From assembly GCF_024170165.1 (NCBI RefSeq), contig NZ_JALJXP010000002.1, positions 186,001-250,000 on the forward strand: a DNA stretch of 64,000 nucleotides, given 5' to 3'. The notes below the pieces were generated by a model. It was not told the DNA's origin. It did not search any database and saw only the letters and a program-made list of their open reading frames with translations. The position numbers were made by a program, and so were the translations under genes. Source of the stretch: Pseudomonas nitroreducens. Its GTDB lineage: Bacteria > Pseudomonadota > Gammaproteobacteria > Pseudomonadales > Pseudomonadaceae. Shown piece after piece: positions 54,022 to 63,115 of the stretch (its first letter is position 1; each line of letters starts with the position of its first letter).

Positions 54022-54274
54022 GGGAGTACCCTCTGAAGGATTCTTGTTGTCCGGTGATAGGGAATTCTGCCCAGCGACTGCCTCGCGCAAAACAGCGGGA
54101 GCGGCCAAAAGGGGATCGATATGGCCAGAATTTCTGACCTTTAACCATCTGCATGCGCTGATTATCCGCTTTCACCCGGCAAAGTCCCACCGCAGCGGCG
54201 CTATGCTCAGGGAATTGTCGCGGCCGTGGACCGGTCGAACATCATCAAGGGTTTTGACCACAGGATGGGGGAAG

Positions 54275-56734
54275 ATGCGGGAAACCTTCGTACGCGCCTG
54301 CAGCCGCGTGCTGCTGATGCTGACCTTGTCGCTGGCCGGCGTTGGCGCCGCGCTGGCGGACGAACCGACCGACGTCCAGGCCGGCGACTCCATCCAGCTG
54401 CCGGACCTGCCCGAGGATGCTGGCGTCGAGCAACTGGGCGCCCGCCTGGAACTGATCCGCCAGCGTGTCTCCGCCGACAGTGACGATGGTCTGCTGTCGA
54501 ACCTGCGGCAGTCCGCGCTGGCCGTACAGGCCCGCGCGGAACAGAACGCCACCGACATTGGCTCGGCGCTGTCGCGTACCGAGGACCAGCTCAAGGTGCT
54601 CGGCCCGGTCACGCCCAACGAAGCCGAAAGCCTCACCCGCCAGCGCAACGACCTGACCGATGCGCAGAAGGACCTGCAAAAGCAGCTGGAGCGAGCCAAC
54701 CAGCTGGACAAGAACGCCCAGGACCTCGCCGCACAGATCATCAACCTGCGCCGCAGCCAGTTCAACTCGCAGATCGCTACCCGTTACCCGCCGCCGCTGA
54801 GCCCGCGCTTCTGGTCCAACCTGATCCGCCCCACCGACGATGATATGGCGCGCCTGCAGGGCATGCGCGCGCAGATCGACAACGCCTTCGCGACGACCTG
54901 GCAGCCTGAGCACCGCTGGCCCTTCATAGCCTCCATGCTCGCCGCGGCGCTGCTGTGGATTCCCGGCCGGCGCCTGCTCGAACAGCTGCTGACCAAGGCG
55001 ATGATCCGCTGGATACCGGTCGGCCGCCTGCGCCGCAGCGCCCTGGCGCTCTCGGTGAGCCTGGCGACCATCCTGACCCTGGGTGGCGGCGCCACGCTGA
55101 TCCACGAGGGCATGAACTGGCACGAGCAACTCAGCGGCAACATGGCCAACCTGGGTGACCAGATGCTCTCGCTGGTGATCTTCTGCACCTTCACCGCCGG
55201 CCTGGGCCGCGCGCTGCTGGCCGTGCAGCGCCCCTCCTGGCGCCTGCCGGACCTGCCCGACCCGGTGGCCACCGCCCTCTCCCCCTTCCCCTGGCTGATC
55301 GCCTGGGTGTTGCTGGTGCTGGGCACCGTGGACCGCATCAACAGCTCCAGCGGCGCCAGCCTTGCCCTCACCGTGGCGGTCAACGGCATCACCGCCCTGA
55401 GCACCGCCCTGCTCTACGGTATCGCCCTGTACCGCTACCGCCGCGCCCGGCGTGAAGCCAAGGAACATGAGGCCGCGCCGCTGGCCGGAATCATCGTCCT
55501 GGCGATCCTGATCACCGTGCTGCTGATCGTCCTCACGCTGATCAGCGGCTACCTGTCCCTGGCCTACTTTCTCGCCGGCAAGCTGCTCTGGGCCAGCGTG
55601 GTGTGCGCCACCGGCTACCTGCTGACGACGCTGTTCGCCGACCTCTGCGAGGCGCTGCTGTCGCCGCGCCAGCCAATCGGTGAGCGACTGGCCGAGAACC
55701 TCGGCGTCGATCCGCGCCACCAGGCGCAGTTCGCCACCCTGCTGACCGGCGCCGGGCGCACGCTGCTGGTGCTGTCCACCCTGCTGATCGCCTTTTCCAC
55801 CTCCGGAATCAGCCCCGGCGAGCTGCTCCAGGGCCTCGTGCAACTGGTGGAGAGCGGCCAGTCGCTGGGCCGCCTGAACATCGTCCCGCAGGACATCCTG
55901 CTGGCACTCGGCACCCTGGCCGCCGGCCTGCTGGGCCTGCGCATGCTCAAGCGCTGGCTGGCCGAGGAGCTGCTGCCGGAAACCAGCATGGACGCCGGCA
56001 TGCGCGCCTCGCTGGTGACCCTGGTGGGCTACATCGGCATGGTCATCCTGGTGCTGCTGGTGCTCTCGGCGCTGCGCATCAACCTCACCAGCCTGACCTG
56101 GGTGGTCAGCGCCCTGTCGGTGGGTATCGGTTTCGGCCTGCAGGCCATCGTGCAGAACTTCATCTCCGGCCTGATCCTGCTCACCGAGCGCCCGGTGAAG
56201 GTGGGCGACTGGGTCAGCCTGACCGGCGGCGTGGAGGGCGATATCCGACGGATCAACGTGCGCGCCACGGAAATCCAGATGTCCGACCAGTCCACGGTCA
56301 TCGTGCCGAACTCCCAGTTCATCTCGCAGAACGTGCGCAACGTGACCATGGGCAGTGCGCTGGGCGTGGTCGGCATCAACCTCACGCTGCCGCTGGACAC
56401 CGACGTACAGAAGGTCCGCGAGCTGATGCTCAAGGCTTATACGGAGCACGAGAACATCGTCGAGACCCCGGCCCCGTCGGTGACCTTCAAGGACCTGAAC
56501 GCCACCGGCCTGACCCTGGCCGCCTCGGGCAACGTCAGCAGCCCGCGTGCGGTGTACTCGACCAAGAGCGACCTGCTGTTCACCATCTTCAGCGGCCTGC
56601 GCGAAGCTGGCATCAGCCTGAGCACACCGCAGAACCTGATCCTGCAGCGGCCGCAACTGCTCCGCGGCCAGGGCGCCGACGAGCCTGCGGCACCGCAAGT
56701 CGGCGACGCCGCCGGGCCGAATCCATCGCCGTAG
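54275..56734 (+). CDS. DUF3772-type mechanosensitive ion channel (MscS superfamily)
   Basis: This 819-residue protein has a signal peptide (about 1-29, ending GAALADEP), a periplasmic helical region (about 30-205, coiled-coil-like LKVLGPVTPNEAESLTRQRND), then about eleven membrane segments and the MscS core. The pore-lining helix and beta domain are in SALSVGIGFGLQAIVQNFISGLILLTERPVKVGDWV (about 610-645), then MSDQSTVIVPNSQFISQNVRN. Such large channels release solutes on osmotic downshock. I chose the ATG at 54275 with GGGGGAAG just upstream because it opens a good signal peptide. It is divergent from aphA. Confidence 0.87.
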   Translation: MRETFVRACSRVLLMLTLSLAGVGAALADEPTDVQAGDSIQLPDLPEDAGVEQLGARLELIRQRVSADSDDGLLSNLRQSALAVQARAEQNATDIGSALSRTEDQLKVLGPVTPNEAESLTRQRNDLTDAQKDLQKQLERANQLDKNAQDLAAQIINLRRSQFNSQIATRYPPPLSPRFWSNLIRPTDDDMARLQGMRAQIDNAFATTWQPEHRWPFIASMLAAALLWIPGRRLLEQLLTKAMIRWIPVGRLRRSALALSVSLATILTLGGGATLIHEGMNWHEQLSGNMANLGDQMLSLVIFCTFTAGLGRALLAVQRPSWRLPDLPDPVATALSPFPWLIAWVLLVLGTVDRINSSSGASLALTVAVNGITALSTALLYGIALYRYRRARREAKEHEAAPLAGIIVLAILITVLLIVLTLISGYLSLAYFLAGKLLWASVVCATGYLLTTLFADLCEALLSPRQPIGERLAENLGVDPRHQAQFATLLTGAGRTLLVLSTLLIAFSTSGISPGELLQGLVQLVESGQSLGRLNIVPQDILLALGTLAAGLLGLRMLKRWLAEELLPETSMDAGMRASLVTLVGYIGMVILVLLVLSALRINLTSLTWVVSALSVGIGFGLQAIVQNFISGLILLTERPVKVGDWVSLTGGVEGDIRRINVRATEIQMSDQSTVIVPNSQFISQNVRNVTMGSALGVVGINLTLPLDTDVQKVRELMLKAYTEHENIVETPAPSVTFKDLNATGLTLAASGNVSSPRAVYSTKSDLLFTIFSGLREAGISLSTPQNLILQRPQLLRGQGADEPAAPQVGDAAGPNPSP

Positions 56735-56932
56735 AATGAAGGGGTTACGCCGGCGCGGCAGCCGCCTCGCCGGCCTTCGCGCAACAGTCCCGCGCGGGAG
56801 TTTGCGTTGCGCCCGCAGCGCGCGTGCCCGCCGTTGGCCGGCGCCCGTCGCGGCACCCGGCACCGCCGCCTGCCGCCTTCCTTCCTCGGTTGCCGCCGGG
56901 CCTCCCCGCTGCGGCGCACGGGAGATTGCGCG

Positions 56933-57979
56933 ATGGACGAAGCCAGACTCAACGAATTCATGGGCAAGCTGGTCACCGACATGGGTGGTGCGGCGATGCT
57001 CGCCAACATCATCCTGGGCGAGGAACTGGGCCTCTACAAAGCCATGGCCGACGGCCAGTGGCTGAGCCCGGCGCAACTGGCCGAACGCAGCGGCTGCAAT
57101 GCCCGCCTGCTGCGCGAGTGGCTCAGCGCCCACGCGGCCTCCGGCTACATGGAGCACCAGGACGGCAACTTCCGCCTGCCCGAGGAACAGGCCATGGCGC
57201 TGGCCATCGAGGACTCGCCGGTCTACGTCGCCGGCGGCGCCTCGGTGGTGGCCGCGCTCTACCACGACAAGGACAAGCTGGTCGCCGCCATGCGCGGCGA
57301 CGGCGGGCTGGCCTGGGGCGATCACCACCCCTGCATGTTCTCCGGCACCGAAAAGTTCTTCCGTCCCGGCTACCGCGCGCACCTGGTCGCGGAGTGGCTG
57401 CCGGCGCTGGACGAGGTGGTCGGCAAGCTCGAACGCGGCGCACAGGTCGCCGACGTCGGTTGCGGCCACGGCGCCTCCACCATCGTCATGGCGCAGTCCT
57501 TCCCGGCGTCGAACTTCGTCGGCTTCGACTACCACCAGCCTTCCATCGAGGTGGCCAACCAGCGCGCCAGCCAGGCCGAAGTCGCCGCGCGCGCCAGCTT
57601 CCAGCGCGCCAGCGCCAAGGATTACCCCGGCAACGACTACGACCTGATCTGCTTCTTCGACTGCCTGCACGACATGGGCGACCCGGTGGGTGCCGCGCAG
57701 CACGCGCGCCAGGCGCTGAAATCAGACGGCACGGTGCTGCTGGTGGAGCCCTTCGCCAACGACCAGCTGGACGACAACCAGAACCCGGTCGGCCGGCTGT
57801 TCTATGCCGCCTCGACCTTCATCTGCACGCCCAATTCGCTGTCCCAGGAAGTGGGCCTGGGGCTGGGTGCCCAGGCCGGCGAGGCGCGTCTGCGCAAGGT
57901 GTTCGAGGAGGCCGGTTTCAGCCGCTTCCGCCGGGCCGCCGAAACGCCGTTCAACCTGATCCTCGAAGCCCGCCCCTGA
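56933..57979 (+). CDS. Class I SAM-dependent methyltransferase with winged-helix N terminus
   Basis: This 348-residue protein starts with a winged-helix-like domain (about 1-80, GLYKAMADGQWLSPAQLAERSGCNARLLREWLSAHA) as in O-methyltransferases. It then has a SAM-binding fold with motif I VADVGCGHGASTIVMAQSFP and later LICFFDCLHDMGDPVGAAQHARQALKSDGTVLLVEPF. It resembles the hydroxyneurosporene/rRNA-type methyltransferase fusion found near PA1407 in P. aeruginosa. Substrate unknown. The ATG at 56933 follows GGGAGATTGCGCG; the 198 bases before it, after the channel gene, are GC-rich and show no clear gene. Confidence 0.83.
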   Translation: MDEARLNEFMGKLVTDMGGAAMLANIILGEELGLYKAMADGQWLSPAQLAERSGCNARLLREWLSAHAASGYMEHQDGNFRLPEEQAMALAIEDSPVYVAGGASVVAALYHDKDKLVAAMRGDGGLAWGDHHPCMFSGTEKFFRPGYRAHLVAEWLPALDEVVGKLERGAQVADVGCGHGASTIVMAQSFPASNFVGFDYHQPSIEVANQRASQAEVAARASFQRASAKDYPGNDYDLICFFDCLHDMGDPVGAAQHARQALKSDGTVLLVEPFANDQLDDNQNPVGRLFYAASTFICTPNSLSQEVGLGLGAQAGEARLRKVFEEAGFSRFRRAAETPFNLILEARP

Positions 57980-58111
57980 TTGCCTCGATATGCGCTGCAG
58001 CGCCCGGAATCCGGGCGCTGCAGCTTCGAAACAATTCGTCATTTTGCCGTCATCAATCCGTTATGCGCCCCGTTGAAACTCGCAGGCTTTCAACCCCAGG
58101 GAAGCCCCCAG

Positions 58112-58681
58112 ATGTTCAACAAGAAAAACGCCAACAAAGCTGCATCTCTCGCCCTGCTCGTCGCTGCCCTCGCGGGCTGCGCCGGCCAACAGCAGGTCGC
58201 CAGCAAGGAAGCCACACCGAACAACGACGACTGGTACCTGGTGCGTACCGAGTCGACCCTCTACGTATTCGATGACGCCAACGTCTACCGCGACTACCTG
58301 GTGACCGGCAAGACCACCTACACCAAGGCAGTCGGCGAGAAGGACAAGTTCGGCCAGGACGTCGTGCTGGTCGTGCGCGCCGAGGACCAGGGCAAGGATG
58401 TGAAGAAGATCGCCGGCTACCAGTTCCTCAAGCAGAGCCTGCCGCCGGCTGCCGGCTTCTACGGTGAAATCCGCAAGGACGGCGTGATCTACGTGGCCCA
58501 GCGCTACGGCGACATGGTCGACATGAACGGCCTGGGCGAACCGATCTTCCGCCACACCGAAATCGCCAGCGGCCCCAACGGCGAGCGCGTGGTGTACCTG
58601 ATGCAGAAGGAAGAGAAGAAGCCGGACGCGCTGATCGCGCGCTTCCAGAAGACCTACGGCATCACCCCGAACAAGGGCTGA
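58112..58681 (+). CDS. Putative outer-membrane or periplasmic lipoprotein
   Basis: This 189-residue protein has a lipoprotein signal: MFNKKNANKAASLALLVAALAGC, with lipobox LAGC (Cys23). The mature part is polar (DDWYLVRTESTLYVFDDANVYRDYLVTGKTTYTKAVGEKD...) and has no domain that I recognise. The residue after the Cys is Ala, which is compatible with transfer to the outer membrane. It begins 132 bases after the methyltransferase and is followed by a strong terminator, so it is probably a single-gene unit. The function is unknown. Confidence 0.8.
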   Translation: MFNKKNANKAASLALLVAALAGCAGQQQVASKEATPNNDDWYLVRTESTLYVFDDANVYRDYLVTGKTTYTKAVGEKDKFGQDVVLVVRAEDQGKDVKKIAGYQFLKQSLPPAAGFYGEIRKDGVIYVAQRYGDMVDMNGLGEPIFRHTEIASGPNGERVVYLMQKEEKKPDALIARFQKTYGITPNKG

Positions 58682-58687
58682 TGACGC

Positions 58688-58729
58688 GAAAGCGCGCACT
58701 CCGGGGAGGGAGTGCGCGCTTTCTTTTTT
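58688..58729 (+). terminator. Terminator after the lipoprotein gene
   Basis: GAAAGCGCGCACTCC-GGGGA-GGGAGTGCGCGCTTTC is a very long stem followed by TTTTTT. It begins 6 bases after the stop codon and may also serve the convergent gene at 58751. Confidence 0.9.
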
Positions 58730-58750
58730 CCGGCGCCGCAAGGGCGCGGG

Positions 58751-58972
58751 TCACTGCTGGCTGGAAGGCTCCAGCTGCACGGCAGGAATCGTATTGGGCG
58801 CCTCGATGCCCCAGTCGCCGAACTGGTACCAGTCATCGCCGAGCATCTCGGCCGGGTGCATGGTGCGGTCCGCGCCGTTGCCGCAGGCCAGGTTGGTCGC
58901 CGGGCAGTAACGGTCGCAGCCCCAGCAGATACGCTCGGGGTGCGGCGGATTGAGCGGGAATTTCTTGGCCAT
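58751..58972 (-). CDS. DUF3079-type small cysteine-containing protein
   Basis: This 73-residue protein has four cysteines in ICWGCDRYCPATNLACGNG, a pattern that could hold zinc or an iron-sulfur cluster, and the flanking KFPLNPPHPERI and HPAEMLGDDWY typical of DUF3079. It has no signal peptide. The family is common in proteobacteria and uncharacterised. It stands between the lipoprotein terminator and the AraC-type regulator, and is convergent with the former. Confidence 0.82.
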   Translation of the reverse strand: MAKKFPLNPPHPERICWGCDRYCPATNLACGNGADRTMHPAEMLGDDWYQFGDWGIEAPNTIPAVQLEPSSQQ

Positions 58973-59079
58973 GATGAGGCCCTCGAGGGTTTCCTTGTGG
59001 GATCCCTGAAGGCTATGCCTGTCAGACCGGGGCGATCCTTGATCTGCGACAATTTCGCGCGGAATTCACGACCGTTCGG

Positions 59080-60099
59080 TTATGCCCGGAAGTGGCTCGG
59101 CGGCTGGCCGCTCCAGCGCTGGAAGGCATGGCGCAGGCTGGCAGTTTCGCTGAAGCCGAGCTCCTCGGCGATACGGTAGATCGGCATGTCGCCGTCCTGC
59201 AGCAGTTCCTTAGCGCGGGCGAAACGCAGCTCGTCGAGCAGTTGCTGGTAGCTGGTCTGCTGTTGCTGCAAGTGCCGGCGCAGGCTGCGCGAGGAGCAGT
59301 TCAGGCGCCGCGCCAGCTCCTCCAGGCCCGGCGGTTCCTGCAGGCGTTCGCCAAGGATGGCGCGCACCTTGTCGAGCCAGGCGCGGCGCGCGGCCAGGTC
59401 GATGTTCTGCCGGCGGCACTGTTCGAGCATCTCGCGGTGGGTCACCGCGTCGGCCAGCGGCAGACGCATGTTCAGCCAGCTCGCGGGGAAACCGATGGCA
59501 CTGCGCGCGCAATCGAAATCCAGCTGGCAGCCGAACAGCGTGGCGTAGGCGGCGCGGCGCTCGGCCGGGCCGGCGTAATCGAACTCGGCGCGCACCAGCG
59601 GCAACGGCTGGCCGAGCAGGTCGGCGCAGGCCACCTTCAGCGAGCCCAGGCACAGCTCGGTGTTGAACGGGCGCATATCCTCCTCTTCGCCGTAGCCGGT
59701 GGCGACCAGCCAGGCCATGTCGCCGTCCACTTCCAGCGCGAGGTGGAAGTAGGTGCCCAGCAGTACCGGGTAGCTCAGGCCGATGCGCAATGCTTCGCCC
59801 AGGGTCGGCGCGGAAATCAGCGCATAGCCCAGCAGGCCGTAGGCGGTGATCCGCGTGCGCACGCCCAGGCGCAGGCCGAGGGCCGCCTCGCCAGCGAGGT
59901 TCTGCACGTTGCCGAAGACCTGCTGTTCCTGCCAGGGGCTGACCAGCCGGCGCAGGTCGAGCAGGTCGTCGCCGGTGATGCCGCTGCCCTCGAGGATGGA
60001 CTCGCGGCTGTGCCCCTCGGACTCCATCAGCGCGACGGTCAGCGAGGTCATGTGCAGGGAGTTGAGCCAGGTGGAGCGGGAGAAGGTCAGAGGATTCAT
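59080..60099 (-). CDS. AraC-family transcriptional regulator
   Basis: This 339-residue regulator has an N-terminal Arabinose_bd_2-type domain (about 20-205) and a C-terminal AraC double helix-turn-helix (about 240-337: EELARRLNCSSRSLRRHLQQQQTSYQQLLDELRFARAKELL, IYRIAEELGFSETASLRHAFQRWSGQPPSHFR). The layout matches the OruR/ArgR-like and VirF-like subgroup with large N-terminal domain. Its target is not evident; neighbouring genes are a DUF3079 gene and a vWA gene. The ATG at 60099 gives normal family length. Confidence 0.88.
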   Translation of the reverse strand: MNPLTFSRSTWLNSLHMTSLTVALMESEGHSRESILEGSGITGDDLLDLRRLVSPWQEQQVFGNVQNLAGEAALGLRLGVRTRITAYGLLGYALISAPTLGEALRIGLSYPVLLGTYFHLALEVDGDMAWLVATGYGEEEDMRPFNTELCLGSLKVACADLLGQPLPLVRAEFDYAGPAERRAAYATLFGCQLDFDCARSAIGFPASWLNMRLPLADAVTHREMLEQCRRQNIDLAARRAWLDKVRAILGERLQEPPGLEELARRLNCSSRSLRRHLQQQQTSYQQLLDELRFARAKELLQDGDMPIYRIAEELGFSETASLRHAFQRWSGQPPSHFRA

Positions 60100-60317
60100 T
60101 CGATGCCCATCGTAGACGCTACGGCGCGCCAGCGGATGTTACCGCGACCGGCGCAGGTCTGGGGGGAGGCAAGTTGCGTGCCGGCCACTCAGTGTGGCCG
60201 TATCGATCCCCACGGGGCGGGGCTTGCGACGCCGGGCGGGAGATTTCCTGCCCGGCTGCAGGGTTACCTTTGCGGACACCGGGACGGTGCGGGTGCACCG
60301 TCCTGGCGCTGAACGGA

Positions 60318-61499
60318 TCAGCCGCGGGAGAGGAAACGCATGCCCTCTTCCAGGCCGCTCAGGGTCAGCGGGAACATCTGCTCCTTCACCAGCTCGCGCA
60401 CCAGACCGGTGGAGGCGGTGTAGTTCCAGGTGTCCTTCGGGTACGGGTTGATCCAGATGAGCTTCTTGTACTTCTCCATGAAGCGCTGCATCCACACGTA
60501 GCCGGCTTCCTCGTTCCAGTGCTCGACGCTGCCGCCGGCCTGGGTGATCTCGTAGGGCGCCATGGCGGCGTCGCCGACGAACACCACCTTGTAGTCCGGC
60601 CCGTATTTATGCAGCAGGTCGAAGGTGGCGGTGCGCTCGCTGGAGCGACGCAGGTTGTTCTTCCACACCGACTCGTAGATGAAGTTGTGGAAGTAGAAGT
60701 ACTCCAGGTGCTTGAACTCGGTCTTGCAAGCCGAGAACAGCTCCTCGCAGACCTTCACGTGGGCATCCATGGAACCGCCGATATCCAGCAGCAGCAGGAG
60801 TTTCACGGTGTTGCGCCGCTCGGGACGCATCTGGATGTTGAGCAGGCCGGCATCCTTGGCGGTGTGGTCGATGGTGCCATCGATATCCAGCTCTTCCGCC
60901 GCGCCCTCGCGGGCGAACTTGCGCAGGCGGCGCAGGGCGATCTTGATGTTGCGCGTGCCCAGCTCTACCTGGTCGTCGAGGTTCTTGTACTCGCGCTGGT
61001 CCCATACCTTGGCGGCCTTGCCCTGGCGCTTGCCGGCGTCGCCGACGCGGATGCCCTCGGGATTGAAGCCGCCGGAGCCGAACGGGCTGGTGCCGCCGGT
61101 GCCGATCCACTTGTTGCCGCCGGCGTGCCGTTCCTTCTGCTCTTCGAGGCGCTTCTTGAACTCCTCGATGAGCTTGTCCAGACCACCGAGGGACTGGATC
61201 TGCGCGCGCTCCTCGTCGGTCAGCAGGCGCTCGAATTCCTTGCGCAGCCACTCTTCGGGGATCAGCGCCTTGAGGTGGTCGTCGAGCTTGTCCAGGCCCT
61301 TGAAGTAGGCGCCGAAGGCCCGGTCGAACTTATCGAAATGGCGCTCGTCCTTCACCATGATGGTGCGGGCGAGGTAGTAGAACTCGTCCATGTCGGCGAA
61401 CACGATGCGGTGCTTGAGCGCATCGATCAGGTCGAGCAGCTCGCGCACCGACACCGGCACCTTGGCCGCGCGCATTTCGTTGAACAGGTTGAGCAGCAT
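60318..61499 (-). CDS. CoxE-like vWA domain protein, partner of a MoxR ATPase
   Basis: This 393-residue protein has an N-terminal helical region (MLLNLFNEMRAAKVPVSVRELLDLIDALKHR, DUF58/CoxE-type), a basic middle, and a C-terminal von Willebrand A domain with a MIDAS-like motif LLLLLDIGGSMDAH. The motif is DxGGS rather than DxSGS, a variant found in this subgroup. Together with the MoxR ATPase at 61628-62473, which is transcribed just before it, it probably forms a chaperone for assembling or inserting metals or subunits into an unknown target complex. No catalytic partner is encoded nearby. Confidence 0.85.
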   Translation of the reverse strand: MLLNLFNEMRAAKVPVSVRELLDLIDALKHRIVFADMDEFYYLARTIMVKDERHFDKFDRAFGAYFKGLDKLDDHLKALIPEEWLRKEFERLLTDEERAQIQSLGGLDKLIEEFKKRLEEQKERHAGGNKWIGTGGTSPFGSGGFNPEGIRVGDAGKRQGKAAKVWDQREYKNLDDQVELGTRNIKIALRRLRKFAREGAAEELDIDGTIDHTAKDAGLLNIQMRPERRNTVKLLLLLDIGGSMDAHVKVCEELFSACKTEFKHLEYFYFHNFIYESVWKNNLRRSSERTATFDLLHKYGPDYKVVFVGDAAMAPYEITQAGGSVEHWNEEAGYVWMQRFMEKYKKLIWINPYPKDTWNYTASTGLVRELVKEQMFPLTLSGLEEGMRFLSRG

Positions 61500-61530
61500 G
61501 GCTGCGTCCTCTCGTGAAGCTAGTGCTTTT

Positions 61531-61611
61531 GTAGGAGCGAGCTTGCTCGCGAACGAGCCCTGCTAGGAAGTCTGTTCGCGAGCAAGGACTAGGCGTCCCC
61601 CTCGATCCTAC
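61531..61611. repeat. Damaged REPIN
   Basis: The left arm GTAGGAGCGAGCTTGCTCGC is intact. The right arm keeps GTTCGCGAGCAAG and the end ATCCTAC, but the expected CTCGC between them is replaced by about 16 bases (GACTAGGCGTCCCCCT). It lies between the MoxR and vWA genes. Confidence 0.65.
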
Positions 61612-61627
61612 GAAGAGCTGGTCAGAT

Positions 61628-62473
61628 TCAGCGCGAAGCGCGGCGGCTCATGAAGGCCAGGCGTTCGAGCAACTGCACATCCTGCTCGTTCTTCACCAGG
61701 GCGCCCGCCAGCGGCGGGATGGCCTTGGTGGGGTCGCGCTCGCGCAGTACGGCCTCGCCAATGTTGTCGGCCATCAGCAGCTTCAGCCAGTCCACCAGTT
61801 CGGAGGTGGAGGGCTTCTTCTTCAGGCCCGGCACCTTGCGCACGTCGAAGAAGATGTCCAGCGCCTCGCTGACCAGCGTGCCGCTGATCTTCGGGTAGTG
61901 CACATCGACGATCTTCTGCAGGGTCTCGCGATCGGGGAAGGCGATGTAGTGGAAGAAGCAGCGGCGCAGGAAGGCGTCCGGCAGCTCCTTCTCGTTGTTG
62001 GAGGTGATGATGATGATCGGGCGCTGCTTGGCCTTGATCGTCTCGTTGGTCTCGTAAACGAAGAACTCCATCTTGTCGAGTTCCTGCAACAGGTCGTTGG
62101 GGAACTCGATGTCGGCCTTGTCGATCTCGTCGATCAGCAGGATCACGCGCTCCTCGGCCTCGAAGGCCTCCCAGAGCTTGCCCTTCTTGATGTAGTTGCG
62201 CACGTCATGGACCTTGTCCACGCCCAGCTGCGAGTCGCGCAGGCGGCTGACCGCGTCGTACTCGTAGAGCCCCTGGTGGGCCTTGGTGGTGGACTTGATG
62301 TGCCAGGTGATCAGCTTGGCGCCAAAGGACTCCGCCAGTTGCTCGGCGAGCATGGTCTTGCCGGTGCCCGGCTCACCTTTCACCAGCAGCGGGCGCTGCA
62401 GGGTGATGGCGGCATTGACCGCCAGCTTGAGGTCGTCGGTGGCGACGTAGGACTGGGTGCCTTCGAACTTCAT
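61628..62473 (-). CDS. MoxR-family AAA+ ATPase
   Basis: This 281-residue ATPase has Walker A GEPGTGKT, Walker B VILLIDEIDKAD, sensor region IIIITSNNEKELPDAFLRRCFFHYI and a C-terminal lid. It begins MKFEGTQSYVATDDLKLAVNAA. MoxR ATPases act with vWA proteins as chaperones for metalloenzymes or membrane complexes, and the vWA gene follows 128 bases downstream in the same direction. I chose the ATG at 62473; a longer start would add a basic stretch of 37 residues without family match. The target is unknown. Confidence 0.9.
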   Translation of the reverse strand: MKFEGTQSYVATDDLKLAVNAAITLQRPLLVKGEPGTGKTMLAEQLAESFGAKLITWHIKSTTKAHQGLYEYDAVSRLRDSQLGVDKVHDVRNYIKKGKLWEAFEAEERVILLIDEIDKADIEFPNDLLQELDKMEFFVYETNETIKAKQRPIIIITSNNEKELPDAFLRRCFFHYIAFPDRETLQKIVDVHYPKISGTLVSEALDIFFDVRKVPGLKKKPSTSELVDWLKLLMADNIGEAVLRERDPTKAIPPLAGALVKNEQDVQLLERLAFMSRRASR

Positions 62474-62633
62474 CGGTGAATCCTCGAACGATGCGGGCCG
62501 GGCGCTCTGCCGGGCCGGGCGAATGGTCGGACAAGCTGCGACTATACCGCGCAGCCAAGGCGAGTGTGAACGCAGACGCGGCATTCAGTCATTGAATGGC
62601 GGGTCAGGGGATGACTGATCGCAAATGGCCTGC

Positions 62634-62689
62634 CGATGACAAGTTTGCTTTACATCGAAGACACCCCGATGTTAAGTTCGCTTTACATC
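62634..62689 (+). promoter_or_regulatory. Direct repeat, likely operator of the XRE regulator
   Basis: CGATG-AC-AAGTTTGCTTTACATC (62634-62656) and CGATG-TT-AAGTTCGCTTTACATC (62667-62689) are 23-base direct repeats with three mismatches and a 33-base period, about three helical turns. They end 14 bases before the start of the membrane protein gene, so they overlap the probable promoter. Binding by the XRE protein encoded two genes on is inferred. Confidence 0.55.
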
Positions 62690-62703
62690 ACAAGGAGACC
62701 GCG

Positions 62704-63093
62704 ATGAATCCCGCCCTGCGCCGCTACACCCTGTCCTGCGCCGCCCTGATGCTCCTCTACTCCGCCCTGGTCGCGCTGATCAGCTGGGGGCTGGACCTGC
62801 AGCAGCTGCCTTATGCCCTGCGCGTCCTGGCCGCCGCCTCTCCGGCTTTGCCGCTGCTGGCGATGCTCTACGTGTTCGACCGCTACCTGCGCAGCGAGCC
62901 GGACGAATTCCTGCGTTTCCTGCTGTCCCGAGCCGCCATGCTGGCCGGCGGCGTGGTAGTCGGGCTGTTCAGCGCCTGGGGCTTCCTCGAGCAGTACGCC
63001 GCCTGGCCGCGCTTCCCGGTGATCCTCGCCTTCCCGCTGTTCTGGGCCGCCTACGGCGTTGCCGTGGTGCTGCTGCGCCGGCGCTTCGCCTGA
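62704..63093 (+). CDS. Small four-segment membrane protein
   Basis: This 129-residue protein has about four hydrophobic segments (about 10-30, 37-57, 77-97 and 104-122), a short charged loop FDRYLRSEPDEFLRFLLSRAA, and a basic C terminus. I do not recognise the family, but small integral membrane proteins of this size are often encoded next to a 65-70 residue XRE regulator, as here. AAGGAGA lies 8 bases before the ATG. The regulator gene begins 22 bases after its stop, so the two form one unit controlled by the repeats at 62634-62689. Confidence 0.8.
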   Translation: MNPALRRYTLSCAALMLLYSALVALISWGLDLQQLPYALRVLAAASPALPLLAMLYVFDRYLRSEPDEFLRFLLSRAAMLAGGVVVGLFSAWGFLEQYAAWPRFPVILAFPLFWAAYGVAVVLLRRRFA

Positions 63094-63115
63094 CCGATCC
63101 GAGAAAGGAGCAACC

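Noticed and set aside
56735-56932. Possible N-terminal extension of the methyltransferase into the gap after the channel gene.
   Set aside because: The extra residues would be Arg/Pro/Ala-rich with no family match, while the ATG at 56933 opens the domain directly.
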